A stretch of 64,000 bases of DNA from CBDDFQ01 sp965227035 (GTDB lineage: Bacteria > Pseudomonadota > Gammaproteobacteria > Burkholderiales > Burkholderiaceae_C), in NCBI GenBank assembly GCA_965227035.1, contig OZ245724.1, positions 2,852,001 through 2,916,000 on the forward strand, in the 5' to 3' direction. This document shows, piece by piece, positions 35,475-43,550 of this stretch. Within the stretch, counting starts at the first letter, position 1. Each line of letters starts with the position of its first letter. A program made the translations under genes and the position numbers. The notes below the pieces were generated by a model, which searched no databases, was not told the origin of the DNA, and saw only the letters and a list, made by a program, of their open reading frames with translations.

Positions 35475-37043
35475 ATGACAAAAACCCCATTTGTGATCGT
35501 TGTCGGAGCCGGCGTCGGCGGCCTCACGACCGCGCTCGGGCTGGCTGCGCGGGGGGTCGACGTGCTGGTGCTGGAACGTGCGGCGCAACCGGGCGGCAAG
35601 CTCCGGCAGGTGAGCGTTGGCGGTGCCTGGATGGATGCCGGGCCCACGGTGTTCACGATGCGCTGGGTGTTCGACGAACTGCTGGCGGAGGCGGGCCTGC
35701 AGCTCGACGATCACCTGTCCCTGACACCGGTCGATGTGCTGGCCAGACACGCCTGGCGCGATGGATCGCGTCTCGATTTGTTCGCCGACCCGAAGCAGTC
35801 GGCAGATGCAATCGGACAGCTTTGCGGGCCGGCCGAAATGCAGGGCTACCTGCGCTTTTGCGAGCGCGCTGCGCAGATCTACAACACGCTGGAAGGTCCG
35901 TTCCTGCGCGGCACAAGGCCCTCCCCTCTGTCGTTGATGACGCGTGTCGGCTTGAACGGGCTGGGCGACCTGGCTCGCATCTCGCCGTTCGAGACGTTGT
36001 GGAAAGAATTGGGCAGCTACTTCAAGGATCAGAGACTGCGCCAGCTGTTCGGGCGCTACGCCACGTACTGCGGCTCATCGCCCTACCTGGCCACGGCCAC
36101 GCTGATGCTGGTGGCGCATGTCGAACAACAGGGCGTGTGGCTGGTCGACGGTGGGATGCGGCAAGTGGCCACCATGCTGGCTGGTCTGGCCCAGCAGAAA
36201 GGCGCACGCATTCGTTGCGATGCTCACGTTGCCGAACTGGTGGTGAAGGACGGACGAATCGCTGGCGTGCGGATGGCCGACGGCGAGCGAATCGACGCAG
36301 ACGCCGTGGTGTTCAACGGCGATGCAGACGCGTTGGCCAGCGGCCTGCTCGGAGCAGAGGCTTCTGCGGCGCAGCGCGCGAAGTCAGCGCCGGCGCGATC
36401 CCTTTCCGCGCTCACCTTCAACCTGATGGCGCGCGCCGAAGGTTTTCCGCTGGCGCGCCATACGGTTTTCTTCTCTGGCAACTACGCCGCCGAGTTCGAA
36501 GACATATTCCGCCACAACCGGCTGCCCACGGAACCCACCGTCTACGTCTGTGCGCAGGACCGCGGAGCCGGAAGTGGAGTCGGAAGTGACGCCGGAAGTA
36601 GCTCAGCGCCCTCGGGCCCGGAGCGGCTCCTGTGCATCGTCAACGCGCCGCCCGGGGGCGATACCCGGACCTATACATCCCAGGAGGTCGATCGATGCCA
36701 AGCGCAAGCCTTTCAACTGCTCATGGACTGCGGACTGCGGCTGACACACCCGCCGGATCAACCGCTGGTGACGACACCGAACGATTTCGCGCAGATGTTT
36801 CCGGGTACCGGGGGAGCGCTCTACGGGCCGGCGTCGCACGGATGGATGGCATCGTTCAGCCGGCCGGGTTCGCGCAGCCGGCTGCCGGGCCTGTATCTCG
36901 CGGGGGGCAGCACCCATCCGGGGCCGGGGGTGCCGATGGCAGCGTTGTCGGGGCGACTGGCCGCATCGAGCGTGCTGGACGACCTGGCTTCGACGCGCCG
37001 GTTGCACCCGGTGGCTACGCGTGGTGGTATCTCGACGCGCTGA
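35475..37043 (+). CDS. crtD: Methoxyneurosporene (hydroxyneurosporene) dehydrogenase CrtD
   Basis: FAD-dependent carotenoid 3,4-desaturase (522 residues) of the CrtI/CrtD family. The FAD motif GAGVGG is at 11-16 and the C-terminal AGGSTHPGPGVPMAALSGR is typical. A Gly/Ser-rich stretch (about residues 362-376, GAGSGVGSDAGSSS) is an unusual low-complexity insert. The ATG at 35475 has no SD and lies 6 bases after a CATAAT box, so the transcript may be leaderless. Its 3' part overlaps crtC by up to 202 bases. Confidence 0.94.
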   Translation: MTKTPFVIVVGAGVGGLTTALGLAARGVDVLVLERAAQPGGKLRQVSVGGAWMDAGPTVFTMRWVFDELLAEAGLQLDDHLSLTPVDVLARHAWRDGSRLDLFADPKQSADAIGQLCGPAEMQGYLRFCERAAQIYNTLEGPFLRGTRPSPLSLMTRVGLNGLGDLARISPFETLWKELGSYFKDQRLRQLFGRYATYCGSSPYLATATLMLVAHVEQQGVWLVDGGMRQVATMLAGLAQQKGARIRCDAHVAELVVKDGRIAGVRMADGERIDADAVVFNGDADALASGLLGAEASAAQRAKSAPARSLSALTFNLMARAEGFPLARHTVFFSGNYAAEFEDIFRHNRLPTEPTVYVCAQDRGAGSGVGSDAGSSSAPSGPERLLCIVNAPPGGDTRTYTSQEVDRCQAQAFQLLMDCGLRLTHPPDQPLVTTPNDFAQMFPGTGGALYGPASHGWMASFSRPGSRSRLPGLYLAGGSTHPGPGVPMAALSGRLAASSVLDDLASTRRLHPVATRGGISTR

Positions 37044-37939
37044 GCGACGACGGACTCTCGGGCCTCACGATCATCGGCTTCGTCGGCAGCGTGTTCTCGC
37101 CGTACTACGCATGGGCGCGACGGCGGGCAGGCGCAAGCGCAGGCTCAGGCACCGACGCGGTCGACCCGATGAACCACTGCGCCATCAACGTCGCGCTCTA
37201 CGGACCGCAACGCAGCCGATGGAGCATGACCGAGCGCGGACGAAGCCAGGCGCATCGCGATGCGAGCTCGCTTTGCGTCGGCGCAAGCCGAATGCAATGG
37301 CACGGCGACATGCTGGAGATCATCATCGACGAGGTCACTGCACCGCTGCCGTCACGGCTGCGCGGCACGATACGCGTGCATCCCGAAGCGCTGGCGGGCG
37401 TCTCGTACGCGCTCGATGCCGAAGGGCGACATCGCTGGGAGCCGATCGCACCGTCTGCACGCATCGAGGTCGATCTCGATGCGCCGGCGCTCTCCTGGCG
37501 CGGACGGGGTTATCTGGACAGCAACTTCGGCCAGCGCGCGCTGCAGCACGATTTCGTTCGATGGGACTGGTCCCGGGCATCGCTGAAAAACCGGGAAGCC
37601 GCCGTGTTCTACGACGTGGTGCGTCGCGATGACGGGCCGCTCGCTCTTGCCTTGCGATTCGGTGCGGATGGCCGTGCAGAGGCCGTGGCGTCGCCCCCTG
37701 GCGTGGTCCTGCCAACCACAGGCTGGCGAATGCCCCGCGTCGTGCGCAGCGAAACGGCACAAGACACGCGCGTCGTGAAAACTTTGGAAAGCGCTCCGTT
37801 CTACAGCCGCAGCGTGGTTCAGGCCGCGCAACTCGGCCAGCCAGTGCATGCGGTGCACGAGAGCCTCAGCCTCGAGCGCCTGGACACGACTTGGTGCCAA
37901 TTCATGCTGCCGTTCCGAATGCCGCGCCGGCCTTGGTGA
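36842..37939 (+). CDS. crtC: Carotenoid 1,2-hydratase CrtC
   Basis: Hydroxyneurosporene synthase, which adds water to the C-1,2 double bond of acyclic carotenoids. The conserved N-terminal core GGYAWWYLDALSDDGLSGL and later SPYYAWARR, MNHCAINVALYG and WRGRGYLDSNFG are visible. No ATG, GTG or TTG occurs in this frame between 36842 and the conserved core, so the annotated 365-residue start adds about 57 poorly conserved residues and overlaps crtD by 202 bases. The true start may be a non-standard codon nearer 37000. Confidence 0.88.
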   Translation: MDGIVQPAGFAQPAAGPVSRGGQHPSGAGGADGSVVGATGRIERAGRPGFDAPVAPGGYAWWYLDALSDDGLSGLTIIGFVGSVFSPYYAWARRRAGASAGSGTDAVDPMNHCAINVALYGPQRSRWSMTERGRSQAHRDASSLCVGASRMQWHGDMLEIIIDEVTAPLPSRLRGTIRVHPEALAGVSYALDAEGRHRWEPIAPSARIEVDLDAPALSWRGRGYLDSNFGQRALQHDFVRWDWSRASLKNREAAVFYDVVRRDDGPLALALRFGADGRAEAVASPPGVVLPTTGWRMPRVVRSETAQDTRVVKTLESAPFYSRSVVQAAQLGQPVHAVHESLSLERLDTTWCQFMLPFRMPRRPW

Positions 37940-37989
37940 GTGAGGCTGCGCAGGGTGCGGTGGCTGAGCGATGCACCGCGATGAAAAGC

Positions 37990-38109
37990 TCAGCGGTCGT
38001 CGTCTCGTTTTTTGTCGCGGCGCAGCGAATACAGCTCCCGCGCTGCGAGGCAGATCAGCACGCCGACGACACCGAAGAATTCGAGCGCGACGATCAGGCT
38101 CGAGCTCAT
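37990..38109 (-). CDS. 39-residue single-helix membrane protein coupled to crtB
   Basis: An unrecognised small protein. The ATG at 38109 overlaps the crtB stop as ATGA, so it should be translated by coupling. It starts MSSSLIVALEFFGVVGVLI, has one hydrophobic segment (about 5-22), then AARELYSL and a strongly charged end (RRDKKRDDDR). The layout suggests an N-out, C-in helix with a basic/acidic cytoplasmic tail. It could be a carotenoid-complex or LH accessory peptide; no function is claimed. Confidence 0.6.
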   Translation of the reverse strand: MSSSLIVALEFFGVVGVLICLAARELYSLRRDKKRDDDR

Positions 38110-39236
38110 CCCGGCTCTGTCCAGGCGCGGGCAGACATACGAGCGGCGCTTGCGTCGCGCTGGCGCTCGAGTCTGTCGAACAACTCCAGCACCCAGATCA
38201 CCCGGTTCGCCACGCCATGGGACGGAATCGCCCCGACCGGGTTCGCCGACGACACGGCCGATACAAGGAACTGGTTGGCAGTGAGCACGGGCAAGGCGAG
38301 CGAGGCCGAAGACGGCTTCACGGCCACCAGCGCGCGCATCAGAAGCCAGAGCTTGCGCCTCCCCGGCACCACGGCCCGACTGGAAACCGAATCGAAACCG
38401 CTGGCGCGCACCTTGTTGCCGATGTCTTCGTAGAGGAAACGAGCGGCATTGATACCGGGCCGGCAGGCCAGCGGCAATTGCGCCACCCCAGCACCGACCC
38501 GCTCATACAGCGGCGCTGCCGCATCCAGCAGGCGCTCGATCACCTGCCCCAATGCGGGTGTAAAACGCGGTTCGGCGAGCCATGCATCGGGATCGATTCC
38601 GGCTTCGCGCATCCACTGCCGCGGCAGGTAGAGGCGCCCCATCGCAGCGTCGGCGCCGACATCGCGCGCGATGTTCGACAACTGCATCGCCACGCCGAGT
38701 TCGCAGGCGCGTGCCACCGCAACCGGCGAGCGCACGCCCATCAGCAAAGCCATCATGGCGCCGACCGTGCCGGCCACGCGTGCGGCGTAGTCGTACAACT
38801 CTTCCACCGTTTCATAGTGGCGCCCCTCGGCGTCCCATTCGAAGCCATCAATGAGCGCTTCCGGCAGTTCGCGCGGCAGATCGAACCGCGCCACCACACT
38901 GGCGAGTGCGCGGTCTGCCGGACTGACCAGCGACTCGAGCGGCAGCGATGCGTCGTAGACACGCGCCAGACGTGCACGCAGCTGGGCCACGGCGCGCCGG
39001 CTGTCGACCGGGCCTTCATCCACCGCATCGTCGGCCATGCGACAGAACGCATAAAGCGCGCAGGCGGCATCGCGCACACCGGCGGGCAGCATGAGAGAAG
39101 CCGCGAGGAAGCTGCGCGAGCCGTGGCGCAAGGCACTCCGGCAGGCGGCGAGATCGGCCGGATCGAGCTGCGCACGCGGGCGTGTGCTGGAAGAAAGGAA
39201 ATCAGGCCGCGCGGGCGATAGCGAAGGAATCTGCAT
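38106..39236 (-). CDS. crtB: Phytoene synthase
   Basis: Condenses two GGPP to phytoene (376 residues). Squalene/phytoene synthase Asp-rich motifs are visible: CRMADDAVDE at 65-74 and QLSNIARDVGAD around 185-196. The C-terminus has about 70 extra residues with a hydrophobic segment before ANRVIWVLELFDRLERQ. It overlaps the 3' end of crtI by 35 bases and is followed by the coupled 39-residue ORF. Confidence 0.95.
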   Translation of the reverse strand: MQIPSLSPARPDFLSSSTRPRAQLDPADLAACRSALRHGSRSFLAASLMLPAGVRDAACALYAFCRMADDAVDEGPVDSRRAVAQLRARLARVYDASLPLESLVSPADRALASVVARFDLPRELPEALIDGFEWDAEGRHYETVEELYDYAARVAGTVGAMMALLMGVRSPVAVARACELGVAMQLSNIARDVGADAAMGRLYLPRQWMREAGIDPDAWLAEPRFTPALGQVIERLLDAAAPLYERVGAGVAQLPLACRPGINAARFLYEDIGNKVRASGFDSVSSRAVVPGRRKLWLLMRALVAVKPSSASLALPVLTANQFLVSAVSSANPVGAIPSHGVANRVIWVLELFDRLERQRDASAARMSARAWTEPG

Positions 39237-40776
39237 GGGGCACCATTGAATCTAGGACACGAGCCGACGAGAGCACGCCGGGCAGACCGGCACCGGGATG
39301 CGTCCCGGCGCCGACAAGGTAGAGGTGATCGAGTTCCTCGCTGCGGTTGTGCGGCCGGAACCAGGCGCTTTGCGAGAGCACCGGCTCCATCGCGAACGCA
39401 GCGCCACGAAACGAAGACAGGCGATCCTGAAAGTCCTGTGGCGTGAGCAGCCGCGAGGTGACCAGATTGGCCTTCAGACCCGGCAGCAGCGTGGCCTCCA
39501 GCCGTTGCTCGATGGCCAGCCGATACGGCTCGGCCTGCACAGCCCAGTCGGTGCCGCTCTGCAGGTGCGGCACAGGCGACAGCACATAGAAGGCGTCGCA
39601 GCCGGGCGGCGCGAGCGACGGGTCGGTCGCGGTGGGTCGGTGCAGGTAGAGGCTGAAGTCCTCTGCCAGATGCTTGCGCTCGAATATGTCCGTGAGCAGC
39701 GCCTGGTAACGCGGCCCCAGCGCAATCGTGTGGTGGGCCACATCGGGGTAACGGCAGCGCGTGCCGAAGTACCAGACGAAAAGGCTCATCGAGTAACGCG
39801 CCTTCTCGATGCGACGGTCGGTCCAGCGCTTGCGATGCTCGGGCGCGACCAGGTTCTTATATGTAGTGGCGGCATCGGCGTTCGACACCACGATATCCGC
39901 GTGCAGGGTCTCGCCGCTGGCCAGCCGGACGCCCGTGGCCGCTTTATCTTTCACCGTGATCTCGGCCACGGCCTGATTGCAGAGCACGCTGCCGCCCTGC
40001 CCCTCGATCAGGCCGACCAGCCCCTGTATCAGCCGACCGGTGCCGCCCATCGCGAAGTGCACGCCCCATCGGCGTTCCAGAAAGGCGATAAGACAGTAGA
40101 CAGACGTCGTGGCGAACGGATTGCCGCCGACCAGCAGCGACTGGAATGTGAGCACGACGCGCAGGCGCGCATCGCGCACATGCTTGGACGCCAATGAATA
40201 CACGGTGCGGTATCCCTCGAGCCGCATCAATTGCGGCAAAGCACGTGCCATGTCGGTCCAGGCGTCGAAGGGGACGTGACCCAGCTCTTCGAATCCCACT
40301 TTGTATATAGCTTCGCTGGCTTCGAGGAAGCGTTCGTAGCCGGCCAGATCGTCCGGCGCCAGCCGCTGGACCTCATCGCGCATGGCCTGCGGGTCGCCGG
40401 AGTAGTCGAAGCTGGTTCCGTCGTCGAAGCGGATCCGGTAGAAGGGCGAGACCGGCCGGAGATCGACATCGTCGGACATCTTGCGGCCGCACAAGGCCCA
40501 CAACTCCTCCAGCAGGAACGGCGCGGTGATGACGGTCGGCCCTGCATCGAAGGTGAATCCGTCCTGCCGATGCACATAGGCACGTCCGCCAGGCGCGTCG
40601 AGTTTTTCGAGGACGGTGACCCGCCAGCCCCTGGCGCCGAGCCGAACTGCGGCCGCCAACCCGCCGAATCCGCTGCCGATGACGATCGCGTGGGGCCGCT
40701 CGCGGCTCGCCAAATCGCTGGACGAACCGGTCGGCGGGGCCGATGACCCCAAAAAAGATGTCAACATATTGCGCAT
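39202..40776 (-). CDS. crtI: Phytoene desaturase
   Basis: FAD-dependent desaturase (up to 524 residues) turning phytoene into neurosporene or lycopene. FAD motif GSGFGG is at 34-39, and the C-terminal LVGAGTHPGAGLPGVLSSA is conserved. Two starts are possible: 40776 and 40767 (MLTSFLG). The predicted promoter (TTGTCA 40803-40798, 17 bases, TACTAT 40780-40775) ends in the first ATG, so 40767, 7 bases after the -10, is likely the real, leaderless start. Confidence 0.95.
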   Translation of the reverse strand: MRNMLTSFLGSSAPPTGSSSDLASRERPHAIVIGSGFGGLAAAVRLGARGWRVTVLEKLDAPGGRAYVHRQDGFTFDAGPTVITAPFLLEELWALCGRKMSDDVDLRPVSPFYRIRFDDGTSFDYSGDPQAMRDEVQRLAPDDLAGYERFLEASEAIYKVGFEELGHVPFDAWTDMARALPQLMRLEGYRTVYSLASKHVRDARLRVVLTFQSLLVGGNPFATTSVYCLIAFLERRWGVHFAMGGTGRLIQGLVGLIEGQGGSVLCNQAVAEITVKDKAATGVRLASGETLHADIVVSNADAATTYKNLVAPEHRKRWTDRRIEKARYSMSLFVWYFGTRCRYPDVAHHTIALGPRYQALLTDIFERKHLAEDFSLYLHRPTATDPSLAPPGCDAFYVLSPVPHLQSGTDWAVQAEPYRLAIEQRLEATLLPGLKANLVTSRLLTPQDFQDRLSSFRGAAFAMEPVLSQSAWFRPHNRSEELDHLYLVGAGTHPGAGLPGVLSSARVLDSMVPHADSFAIARAA

Positions 40777-40802
40777 AGTACGAGTGTCAGGTTAAATTGA
40801 CA
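40759..40802. promoter_or_regulatory. crtI/ccmA divergent promoter with PpsR box
   Basis: A perfect TGT-N12-ACA lies at 40785-40802. A half-conserved TGTCAA-starting partner lies at 40759-40776, again with an 8-bp gap. Towards crtI there is TTGTCA-N17-TACTAT. Towards ccmA a TTAAAT or TAAATT -10 at 40792-40798 lies 6-7 bases before the ATG at 40805, with a weak TTGCGC -35 at 40769-40774. No SD precedes ccmA. Confidence 0.72.
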
Positions 40803-40804
40803 AC

Positions 40805-41437
40805 ATGGCCATCCCGGTATTGGAACTGCAAGAACTTTGCTGCACACGCGGCGGTAGCACGCTGTTCGAAAACCTGAGCTTGTCCATTCCCTCCGGACGA
40901 CTTCTGCGGGTGACTGGCGCCAATGGCGCAGGCAAATCCAGCCTGCTGCGCGTCATATGCGGACTGCTTCCACCGACTCGAGGTCAGGTACTCTGGCGCG
41001 GCGCCGGTATTCGCGAACGGCGCGAGCGCTTTCATCGCGCGCTGGTCTATCAGGGCCATACCGCAGCGCTCAAGGAAGACCTTTCCGCCGCCGAGAATCT
41101 TCGCGCGAGCGCCCGGCTAGCCGGGCTCGATCCCAGCGCGCCGGCCATCGGTTCCGCCCTGCAAAGCACCGGTCTGCACGGACACGAGCGCGTACCCGTT
41201 CGTGAACTCTCTCAAGGGCAACGCCGACGCGCGGTGCTCGCCCGCCTGGTGTTAAGCAGCGATGCGCCCTTGTGGGTGCTCGATGAACCTTTCAACGCGC
41301 TCGACACAAGCGCATCGACCTGGCTGCAGCAGTTGATCGCGCGGCAGGTGGCCAGCAACGGCGTGGTGGTGCTCAGCAACCACGACCGCGGCATCGTCTG
41401 GCCGGCAGAGATGCCGCAACTGGAAATCGCGCTGTGA
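40805..41437 (+). CDS. ccmA: Heme exporter ATPase CcmA
   Basis: ABC ATPase (210 residues) of the CcmABCD system, which releases heme-loaded CcmE for cytochrome c maturation. Walker A GANGAGKS is at 38-45, followed by the signature LSQGQRRR and Walker B LWVLDEPFNALD. It is first in a tightly packed ccmA-I run. The ATG at 40805 begins two bases after a PpsR box shared with crtI, so its expression may be tied to phototrophic growth. Confidence 0.95.
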   Translation: MAIPVLELQELCCTRGGSTLFENLSLSIPSGRLLRVTGANGAGKSSLLRVICGLLPPTRGQVLWRGAGIRERRERFHRALVYQGHTAALKEDLSAAENLRASARLAGLDPSAPAIGSALQSTGLHGHERVPVRELSQGQRRRAVLARLVLSSDAPLWVLDEPFNALDTSASTWLQQLIARQVASNGVVVLSNHDRGIVWPAEMPQLEIAL

Positions 41438-42159
41438 ACACGATCGCGTTGCCTGTGCAGGACAAGGCCGATGACGACGGCGAGGCGATCTACGCGCAAG
41501 GCATGCGCCATCTGGTGGCGCGCGACTTGCGCCTCGCTTGGCGCCGCCCCGGCGACAGCGCCGGCGTGCTGTTCTTCTTTGCGATCGTCGCGAGCCTGTT
41601 TCCGCTGGGTGTCGGCCCCGAACCCGAGCTGCTGCGCCGCATGGCGCCGGGCGTCGTGTGGGTCGCCGCCCTGTTGGCCTCGATGCTGTCGCTAGCACGG
41701 CTGTTCACCGACGACCTGCTGGACGGCACGCTCGAGCAGCAGTTGTTGTCGGTCACGCCGCTGCCTCTGCTGGTGCTTGGCAAAGCGACAGCGCACTGGC
41801 TGTGCTCGGGTCTGCCCTTGACCCTGGTGTCGCCGCTTCTGGCGCTCCAGTTCGGCCTTCCCTCCGAAGCCATCGCCGTGCTGGTCGTTTCTTTGCTGCT
41901 TGGCACGCCGGTGCTGAGCCTGGTCGGTGCGATCGGTGCTGCGCTCACGGTAGGCGTGCGAGGCGCCGGTGTATTGCTCTCGCTGCTGGTGTTGCCTCTG
42001 GTGATGCCGGTGTTGATCTTCGGCGCGGGCGCCGTGGAAGCTAGTCTTGCCGGCACAGGCATCCAGGGCCATCTGTCCCTGTTGGGCGCCATGCTTGTGC
42101 TGGGTGTGGTCGGCGCACCGCTGGCCGCAGCAGCGGCCCTGCGGATTGCGCTCGAATAA
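41434..42159 (+). CDS. ccmB: Heme exporter permease CcmB
   Basis: A 241-residue permease with about six membrane segments, partner of CcmA. Family blocks RDLRLAWRRPGD near the N-terminus and DGTLEQQLLSVTPLPLLVLGK in the middle are visible. The start overlaps the ccmA stop by four bases. The N-terminal extension of about 25 residues is longer than in most relatives. Confidence 0.94.
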   Translation: MNTIALPVQDKADDDGEAIYAQGMRHLVARDLRLAWRRPGDSAGVLFFFAIVASLFPLGVGPEPELLRRMAPGVVWVAALLASMLSLARLFTDDLLDGTLEQQLLSVTPLPLLVLGKATAHWLCSGLPLTLVSPLLALQFGLPSEAIAVLVVSLLLGTPVLSLVGAIGAALTVGVRGAGVLLSLLVLPLVMPVLIFGAGAVEASLAGTGIQGHLSLLGAMLVLGVVGAPLAAAAALRIALE

Positions 42160-42172
42160 GAAAGGACACGCC

Positions 42173-42955
42173 ATGACCTCCATGTCTGCCACCTCAAACT
42201 CCGCGAGACCCGATCGCCGTGCAATCAACTGGTTCGGCTGGGCTTCGCCGCAGCGCTTCTACCCGGTCGCCGGTCGTCTGGTGTTCGTGTTTAGCGTGCT
42301 GGCCGTGGTGCTCGCCGCCGTCGGTTTGTGGATCGGGCTGGCTGTCGCGCCGACTGACGCGCAGCAGGGCGATGCCTACCGCATCATCTTCGTGCACGTG
42401 CCCGCAGCCTGGATGTCGATGGTGATCTACGTCGCGATGGCTTTCTGGGCCGGCGTAGGCTTGGCCTTCAACGCCAGACTCGCGTCGATGATGGCGCGCG
42501 CTCTGGCTCCGACCGGCGCGCTCATGACCTTCCTCGCGCTGTGGACCGGGGCGCTTTGGGGCAAGCCGACCTGGGGCGCCTGGTGGGTCTGGGATGCGCG
42601 CATCACTTCCGAATTGATCCTGCTGTTTCTCTACATCGGCTTCCTCGCGCTGCACTCGGCAATCGACGACGTTCGACGCGCAGACCGCACCTGCGCCGTG
42701 CTGGCGTTGGTAGGCGTGGTCAACGTGCCGATCATCTATTTCTCGGTGAAATGGTGGAACACCCTGCACCAGGGGTCGTCGATCAGCTTGACCAAGGCAC
42801 CGACCATGGCCATGACGATGCTGGCGGGCATGCTCGTGATGGCTCTCGCGCTGTGGATGTACAGCCTGGCCGTCACGCTGGCACGGTTGCGCACGCTGAT
42901 GCTCGAGCGCGAGCGCCATACCGCCTGGGCACGCCAGGCACAGGAGGCAAGATGA
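42173..42955 (+). CDS. ccmC: Heme handling protein CcmC
   Basis: A 260-residue membrane protein with about six helices and the tryptophan-rich heme-binding loop (TWGAWWVWDARITSEL). It loads heme onto CcmE. The ATG at 42173 is chosen, preceded by AAAGGA at 6 bases; the frame extends upstream into ccmB without a better start. Confidence 0.95.
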   Translation: MTSMSATSNSARPDRRAINWFGWASPQRFYPVAGRLVFVFSVLAVVLAAVGLWIGLAVAPTDAQQGDAYRIIFVHVPAAWMSMVIYVAMAFWAGVGLAFNARLASMMARALAPTGALMTFLALWTGALWGKPTWGAWWVWDARITSELILLFLYIGFLALHSAIDDVRRADRTCAVLALVGVVNVPIIYFSVKWWNTLHQGSSISLTKAPTMAMTMLAGMLVMALALWMYSLAVTLARLRTLMLERERHTAWARQAQEAR

Positions 42956-43104
42956 ACTGGAACAGCCTGCAAGAATTTTTGGCGATGGGGGGTTACGGAC
43001 TCTACGTCTGGGGCTCGTTCGGCATGGCCGCGCTGGTGATTGCGCTGGAACTAGCGCAGCTCGCGGTGGCGCGCCGCAGCCGTGCCGACGGAGGCTTGCG
43101 GTGA
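42952..43104 (+). CDS. ccmD: Heme exporter small subunit CcmD
   Basis: A 50-residue single-helix protein, MNWNSLQEFLAMGGYGLYVW onward, with the usual GGYGLYVWGS motif and a basic tail. It stabilises CcmC-CcmE and helps release holo-CcmE. It overlaps ccmC by four bases and ccmE by four bases. Confidence 0.93.
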   Translation: MNWNSLQEFLAMGGYGLYVWGSFGMAALVIALELAQLAVARRSRADGGLR

Positions 43105-43550
43105 AGGCCAGAACACGACGCGGCCTCGCGATCCTCGCCGGCCTGTCGGCGCTGGGTATCGCCAGCGCGCTGGTGCTCAATGCCTTCAGCAGCAACCTCG
43201 TGTTCTTCTTCAGCCCCTCGCAGATCGCTGCGAACGAAGCGCCGAGGGATCGAAGCTTTCGTATCGGCGGCCTGGTCGAGGACGGCAGCCTGAAGCGCTC
43301 GACCCAGGGACTCTCGGTGAGCTTCGTGGTGACCGATCTGGCGAAGAAGGTGCCGGTCGTCTACACCGGCCTGCTGCCCGATCTGTTCCGCGAGGGCAAG
43401 GGCGTGGTGGCGCAGGGCCGCCTGGGCCACGACGGTATCTTCCGTGCCGATCAGGTGCTGGCCAAGCACGACGAAAACTACATGCCGCCGGAAGCTGCCG
43501 AGGCGCTCCTGAAAGCGAGTCGCGGCATGGCGAAGGGGCCGCTGAATTGA
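43101..43550 (+). CDS. ccmE: Periplasmic heme chaperone CcmE
   Basis: A 149-residue membrane-anchored OB-fold chaperone. The heme-binding His lies in LAKHDENYMPPE near residue 125, with one N-terminal helix (about 9-28). The start is a GTG at 43101 overlapping the ccmD TGA; this start gives the standard N-terminus. Confidence 0.95.
   Translation: MKARTRRGLAILAGLSALGIASALVLNAFSSNLVFFFSPSQIAANEAPRDRSFRIGGLVEDGSLKRSTQGLSVSFVVTDLAKKVPVVYTGLLPDLFREGKGVVAQGRLGHDGIFRADQVLAKHDENYMPPEAAEALLKASRGMAKGPLN

Noticed and set aside
37957..37979. 6-bp inverted repeat between crtC and the 39-residue ORF
   Set aside because: Stem too short, no T-run on either strand; not a convincing terminator.
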